Positions 61,501 to 64,000 of a stretch of 64,000 bases of DNA are shown piece by piece. Location of the stretch: NCBI GenBank assembly GCA_001464065.1, contig LNDN01000007.1:55274-119273 (forward strand). Direction: 5' to 3'. Under the pieces are notes generated by a model. It did not search any database and was not told the DNA's origin. It saw only the letters and a list, made by a program, of their open reading frames with translations. Position numbers and translations under genes: made by a program. Each line of letters starts with the position of its first letter. Position 1 is the stretch's first letter. This DNA comes from Acidobacteria bacterium Ga0077522. GTDB taxonomy: Bacteria; Acidobacteriota; Vicinamibacteria; Vicinamibacterales; Vicinamibacteraceae.

Positions 61501-61557
61501 GGCGACCAGATCGAGGTGTTCACCTCGGAGGAAATCGCCATCACCATCCCGGGCTAG
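58504..61557 (+). CDS. infB: Translation initiation factor IF-2
   Basis: A 1017-residue GTPase that brings initiator tRNA to the ribosome. The IF2_N domain is at the start (VRIYKVAELLNAPSQEVMDLL), then about 370 residues of Pro/Ala/Gly-rich linker, a second IF2_N-like segment (MTVKDLADKLEAKVKDV), then the G domain with GHVDHGKTT at 521-529, DTPGH and NKID, and the C-terminal fMet-tRNA domains. TTG start with AAGGGGAC upstream. The long linker, typical for high-GC soil bacteria, explains its size. Confidence 0.96.
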   Translation: MSTVRIYKVAELLNAPSQEVMDLLKVEAGIEVRSASSTIEEVVARQFVERHARKRNISLPPAAQMFNEGPPQRPGAGKKQPGKGPALPEPPKAAPLPPPRLVKALKVPGAPSASPASSEEAPAYAAAPAVAEPSTPAPPAPAVAPTATVEAPPAPDTREVSAPAETAAPAPATDVAASAAVPSPAVAEVPTTPAPAAEREVEAPTPVEAAAPVAPPSAGDAPAPSPAPDAAPVAAEGDDAGDVDAAGRQVPSSLRLRVEDPNRPVSAPPMRPARPAPPVAPPPVRRAPLPPTAGPAGPPRPATAGPRPLPPGAALPGGPRPLPSQPIRSPLPQVARPSYQPTYANIGRAPGVVGPGGRPLGGVPGAPGLAQPGQRPGAAQFPRPPQPGGYRPGGAPGGHRPRPGGRSSGGRRTRIEAPVVQGPAAPPPITRIITLAEGMTVKDLADKLEAKVKDVMRVILEQGMRMTINSTLDAETATSLARQFGAEVEVRSFEEEIVEFEESANNPEDRVARAPVVTVMGHVDHGKTTLLDSLRTTRIAEREAGGITQHIGAYAVELNGRKIVFLDTPGHAAFTTMRARGAKVTDVVVLVVAADDGVMPQTREAIDHARAAKVPIIVAINKIDKPDANPERVMRELSEIGLLAEAWGGDTVMVPVSAKAKQNLETLLEMILLVTEIGEHKANAARNASGTVLEGKLDRGRGPVATVLVQDGTLHVGDTILVGTIVGKVRALQDDRGRSVREVGPSTPVEVLGLGGVPTPGDTFQAVDDVAKARQIALFREEQAKAKSLGARGGRMTLETLQKHIAEGGVKELALIIKTDVQGSAEVLADSLQKLGDERIKVRVISFGVGAINESDVLLATASEAIIIGFNVRPDRNAEAVAAREKVDIRLHSVIYHVTDEIRAAMAGMLEPTFKESRLGLAEVREVFRVPKAGTVAGCFVTEGVIRRSGDIQARLLRDGVVIHTGKLSSLRRFKDDVSEVKNGLECGMTFERYNDVKAGDQIEVFTSEEIAITIPG

Positions 61558-61590
61558 CGCCGGGCCGACACATTCAGCCCGGCGAAGGCC

Positions 61591-61617
61591 GGAATGCCGT
61601 GAATGCCGCAATGCCGG
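61591..61617. repeat. AATGCCG tandem units after infB
   Basis: GGAATGCCGTG, AATGCCGC, AATGCCGG in tandem with a spacing of eight to nine. A similar CGGCAT array lies at about 61703-61736, so both ends of the 192-base gap carry related units. Confidence 0.6.
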
Positions 61618-61737
61618 AGGGCCCAGCCCTTCGGCATTGAGCATTTCAGGACACTCTTCGTCCGTCGAGGACGCCCCGTAGCCCGGTCGCCCTGCCCTGC
61701 CGTCGGCATTCCCGGCATGCGGCATCGCGGCATTTCG

Positions 61738-61743
61738 TAGAAT
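61738..61743 (+). promoter_or_regulatory. -10 box of leaderless rbfA
   Basis: TAGAAT, six-base spacer, ATG at 61750. It gives the distal operon genes their own promoter. Confidence 0.6.
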
Positions 61744-61749
61744 CAATCC

Positions 61750-62157
61750 ATGCAAGGTTCCGGTTCCCGCGCCGAGCGCATCGCCGACAGCATCAAGGAC
61801 CAGGTCAGCCAGCTGCTGGCGTTCGAAGTCAAGGATCCCGCGGTGGGGCTCCTGACGGTCACCCACGTCAAGATGACGAGCGACATGGGCATGGCCCACG
61901 TCTACTACACGCTCGTCGGCGACGAGGTCGAGCGCACCAAGACGGCCAGGGCCCTCGACCGCGCCACGGCCTTCGTGCGCCGACGACTCGCCGAAGACAT
62001 GAACATGCGGCGGGCTCCCGACGTGAAGTTCCACTACGACGAGAACCTGGAGCGCCAGGAGCGCGTCGAGACGCTGCTCCGCCAGATCGCCGCCGAACGC
62101 GCCGAACGCGAGGCGCAGGAGAAGGCCGAGCCGCCCGCCGATGACCGTGCGCAGTGA
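61750..62157 (+). CDS. rbfA: Ribosome-binding factor A
   Basis: A 135-residue KH-fold factor for 30S maturation. RAERIADSIKDQVSQLLAFEVKDPAVGLLTVT and RAPDVKFHYDENLERQERV match the family; the Asn/Asp-rich C-terminus is variable. It follows infB after 192 bases, with its own predicted leaderless promoter. Its last 17 bases overlap the next gene. Confidence 0.95.
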   Translation: MQGSGSRAERIADSIKDQVSQLLAFEVKDPAVGLLTVTHVKMTSDMGMAHVYYTLVGDEVERTKTARALDRATAFVRRRLAEDMNMRRAPDVKFHYDENLERQERVETLLRQIAAERAEREAQEKAEPPADDRAQ

Positions 62158-63124
62158 GCCGGCCGGCGTGCCCCCTCCCCTCTCGCTGATCGAGGCGCTG
62201 CGCGCCGACGGGCCCGTCATCCTCTGCGGTCACGCGCGCCCCGATGGCGACTCGATCGGCTCGGTGATGGCCATGGCCGCGGCGCTGCGCGCCCTCGGCC
62301 GCCCGGTCCGTACGATCTGCAGCGACCCGGCGCCAGCGGCGTTCCACGTGTTTCCTGGCATGGAGGCGCTCGAAATCACGCGCGACGTCGATGCCACGGG
62401 CGCCACGGTGGTGGTGATGGAGTCCGGCGCCCTGTCGCGCACGGGCATCACGGGCCTCGAGCGCGCCGCCGTGGTCGTCAACATCGACCATCACCTCGGC
62501 AACAGCGGCTACGGGACCGTCACCTGGTTCGACGAGACCGCGGCCGCGTGCGTCGAGATGGTGGGCGAGGCCATCGATGCGCTCGGCGTGCCGTGGTCGA
62601 CGGCCATCGCCACGTACCTGTACCTGGGGCTGCTGACCGACACGGGCGGCTTCCGCCACTCGCACATCTCGGCGCGCAGCTTCGACCTGGCGCGCCGCTC
62701 TGTGATCGCGGGCGCCGATCCCGTGGCCATCGGCCAGGTGGCGTTCGACAGCTTCAGCCTGGCCCGGGTCCGGCTCATCGGCGCGTTGCTGCACGGCATG
62801 CAGCTGGACGCCGACGGGCGGCTGGCGGTGCTCACGCTGACGCCCGAGGTGCACGTCACCGCCGGGTCCACCCCGGACGAGACCGAGGGCATCATCAACA
62901 TGCCCTTCACGGCCCAGGAGATTCGCGCGGTGTGCCTGTTGCGCAGCGACGAGCCCGGTCTCACGCGTGTCAGCCTGCGATCGAAAGGCACGGTCGACGT
63001 GCGATCGGTGGCCCAGCAGTTCGGCGGCGGCGGACACTTCAACGCCAGTGGCTTCACGACCACCGACGGGCTCGACGAGGTCCGTGCCGCGCTGCTGCCC
63101 CTGATGCGCGCCGCGATCCAGTGA
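62141..63124 (+). CDS. nrnA: DHH/DHHA1 oligoribonuclease NrnA-like phosphoesterase
   Basis: A 327-residue DHH-family exonuclease or pAp-phosphatase. The DHH domain has HARPDGDSIGS (motif I), VVVMESG at motif II, where many homologues have Asp, and NIDHHLGN (motif III); DHHA1 carries the GGGGHFNASG block. It degrades short oligonucleotides left by other RNases. Between rbfA and truB, as in several phyla. Overlaps rbfA and truB. Confidence 0.92.
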   Translation: MTVRSEPAGVPPPLSLIEALRADGPVILCGHARPDGDSIGSVMAMAAALRALGRPVRTICSDPAPAAFHVFPGMEALEITRDVDATGATVVVMESGALSRTGITGLERAAVVVNIDHHLGNSGYGTVTWFDETAAACVEMVGEAIDALGVPWSTAIATYLYLGLLTDTGGFRHSHISARSFDLARRSVIAGADPVAIGQVAFDSFSLARVRLIGALLHGMQLDADGRLAVLTLTPEVHVTAGSTPDETEGIINMPFTAQEIRAVCLLRSDEPGLTRVSLRSKGTVDVRSVAQQFGGGGHFNASGFTTTDGLDEVRAALLPLMRAAIQ

Positions 63125-64000
63125 GCAGCGGCATCGACGGCGTCCTGGTCGTGGACAAGCCGGAGGGCATGACGTCGCACGACGTGGTCGCCACCGTGCG
63201 TCGACGCCTCCCGAGGAAGACGAAGGTCGGGCACACCGGCACGCTCGATCCGTTCGCGACCGGTGTGCTGCCGGTGGTGATCGGCAAGGCGACGCGGCTG
63301 TCGCAGTTCCTCACGGCCGGCCGCAAGCGGTATCGCGCCACCGTCGCGTTCGGCGTCGCCACCGATTCCGGCGACCGGATGGGACAGATCGTCGAGACGG
63401 CGGCGCCGGAGCGGCTGGCTGTGCTCGACGAGGCGCTGGTCCGCACGGCGCTGACGGGCTTCGTCGGTACTCACCCGCAGGTGCCGCCCGCGCACTCGGC
63501 CAAGATGATCGATGGCGAGCGCGCCTACGTGCTCGCGCGGCGCGGCGAGCGTGTGGAGATGGCCGCCGTCGACGTCACCGCGCATGCCCTCACCCTGACG
63601 GCGTGGGACGCGGCGTCGCACGTGGCGACCGTCGCCCTCGACGTCTCGGCCGGCTATTACGTCCGCAGCCTCGCACGTGACCTCGGCGTCGCCGTCGGCG
63701 TGCCGGCGCACCTGACGGCGTTGTGCCGCACCGGCAGCAGCGACTGGACCATCGAAGACGCGCATGCGCTCGGCGCTGTCGTGCAGGCCGACCCGGAGGC
63801 GTTCGCGGCCATGTGCCGCCCGATGTCGACGGTCCTGCGCGAGTGGCCCGCTGTCGTCCTGACGGAGCGGCAGGTGGCGTGGGTGCTGGCTGGTCGCCTC
63901 GTTGCCCTGGAGCCGGCGCAGGCGTCGCGCCTGGGTGCCGCGACCGTCGATCGGGCGAGGCTCCTCGATGCGTCAGGGACGCTCGTCGCGCTCGCCCGCC
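63121..64000 (+). CDS. truB: tRNA pseudouridine synthase B, 3' end outside the window
   Basis: Partial gene, 293 codons visible. TruB makes pseudouridine 55 in the T loop of tRNAs. GVLVVDKPEGMTSHDVV opens the family, catalytic Asp43 is in GHTGTLDPFATGVLP, and SAGYYVRSLARDLG with RTGSSDWTI follow. GTG 63121 overlaps the nrnA stop (GTGA). The C-terminal PUA-like part continues past the edge. Confidence 0.95.
   Translation, partial: MSSGIDGVLVVDKPEGMTSHDVVATVRRRLPRKTKVGHTGTLDPFATGVLPVVIGKATRLSQFLTAGRKRYRATVAFGVATDSGDRMGQIVETAAPERLAVLDEALVRTALTGFVGTHPQVPPAHSAKMIDGERAYVLARRGERVEMAAVDVTAHALTLTAWDAASHVATVALDVSAGYYVRSLARDLGVAVGVPAHLTALCRTGSSDWTIEDAHALGAVVQADPEAFAAMCRPMSTVLREWPAVVLTERQVAWVLAGRLVALEPAQASRLGAATVDRARLLDASGTLVALAR

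Noticed and set aside
58213..62220. A very long open frame (over 1300 codons) on the minus strand opposite infB
   Set aside because: Pure shadow of the high-GC infB frame; its content is His/Arg/Gly-rich without domains, and infB on the plus strand is certain. Similar long antisense frames opposite rng/rodA, mrdA, mtnA and the VWFA gene were rejected for the same reason.

Overview
The window is high-GC bacterial chromosome with short intergenic gaps and many ATGA/GTGA start-stop overlaps. It looks like Acidobacteriota, probably class Vicinamibacteria. That placement is an inference from a long acidobacterial-type VWFA-related protein, an RNase G with a long insertion in its S1 domain, several Tat-dependent hydrolases and many leaderless promoters. 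There is no 16S or other taxonomic marker here to prove it. I see no prophage, insertion sequence, CRISPR array, rRNA or origin. The one RNA gene recognised is tRNA-Leu(CAG).

Layout. 1-3829 (-): two ABC-2 type exporter modules (ATPase/permease pairs), interrupted by a small four-helix-bundle gene on the opposite strand (697-1062) that lies between two inverted heptamer arrays. 4006-8053: HD hydrolase and amino acid permease, Nudix hydrolase, single-domain response regulator, mutarotase-like protein. 8181-13042 (-): tsaD and mtnA, then a nucleoside salvage operon (deoA/pdp, PNP, cdd). 13069-24291 (+): mostly exported proteins: amidohydrolase, Tat oxidoreductase, PafA-like phosphatase, subtilase, beta-barrel protein, alkyltransferase-like protein, and an ECF sigma/anti-sigma/DUF4097 operon. 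24418-32987 (-): the cell-shape cluster (diguanylate cyclase, mreB, mreC, mreD, mrdA, rodA) ending in an RNase E/G gene. 33160-37062: PpiD/SurA-like chaperone and SppA. 37237-46887: tRNA-Leu, small unknown genes, serine hydrolase with Tat asparaginase-family hydrolase, glucan phosphorylase and the VWFA protein. 47108-54680 (+): Xaa-Pro peptidase, HtrA, CYTH protein, MurU-like nucleotidyltransferase, AmgK-like kinase, sugar-phosphate isomerase-like protein and asnS. 54870-64000 (+): rimO and the translation/transcription operon rimP-nusA-infB-rbfA-nrnA-truB; truB runs off the window.

The structure the genes do not explain is in the gaps. (1) Degenerate tandem arrays recur whose sequence differs from place to place (GGGAGTC, GGGCACC, TGAGCCC, CAAGGGA, CGGCCTT, CATGCCG units) but whose period is nearly always 7 bp. 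They lie at gene boundaries, sometimes as inverted pairs, and supply start codons, stop codons or protein termini for several genes. (2) Six REP-like hairpins with unrelated stems share a 5'-GTAG (one GGAG) tetranucleotide, the hallmark of REP elements mobilised by RAYT transposases. (3) At least seven genes have a -10 box ending only 6-7 bases before the start codon, which predicts leaderless mRNAs.
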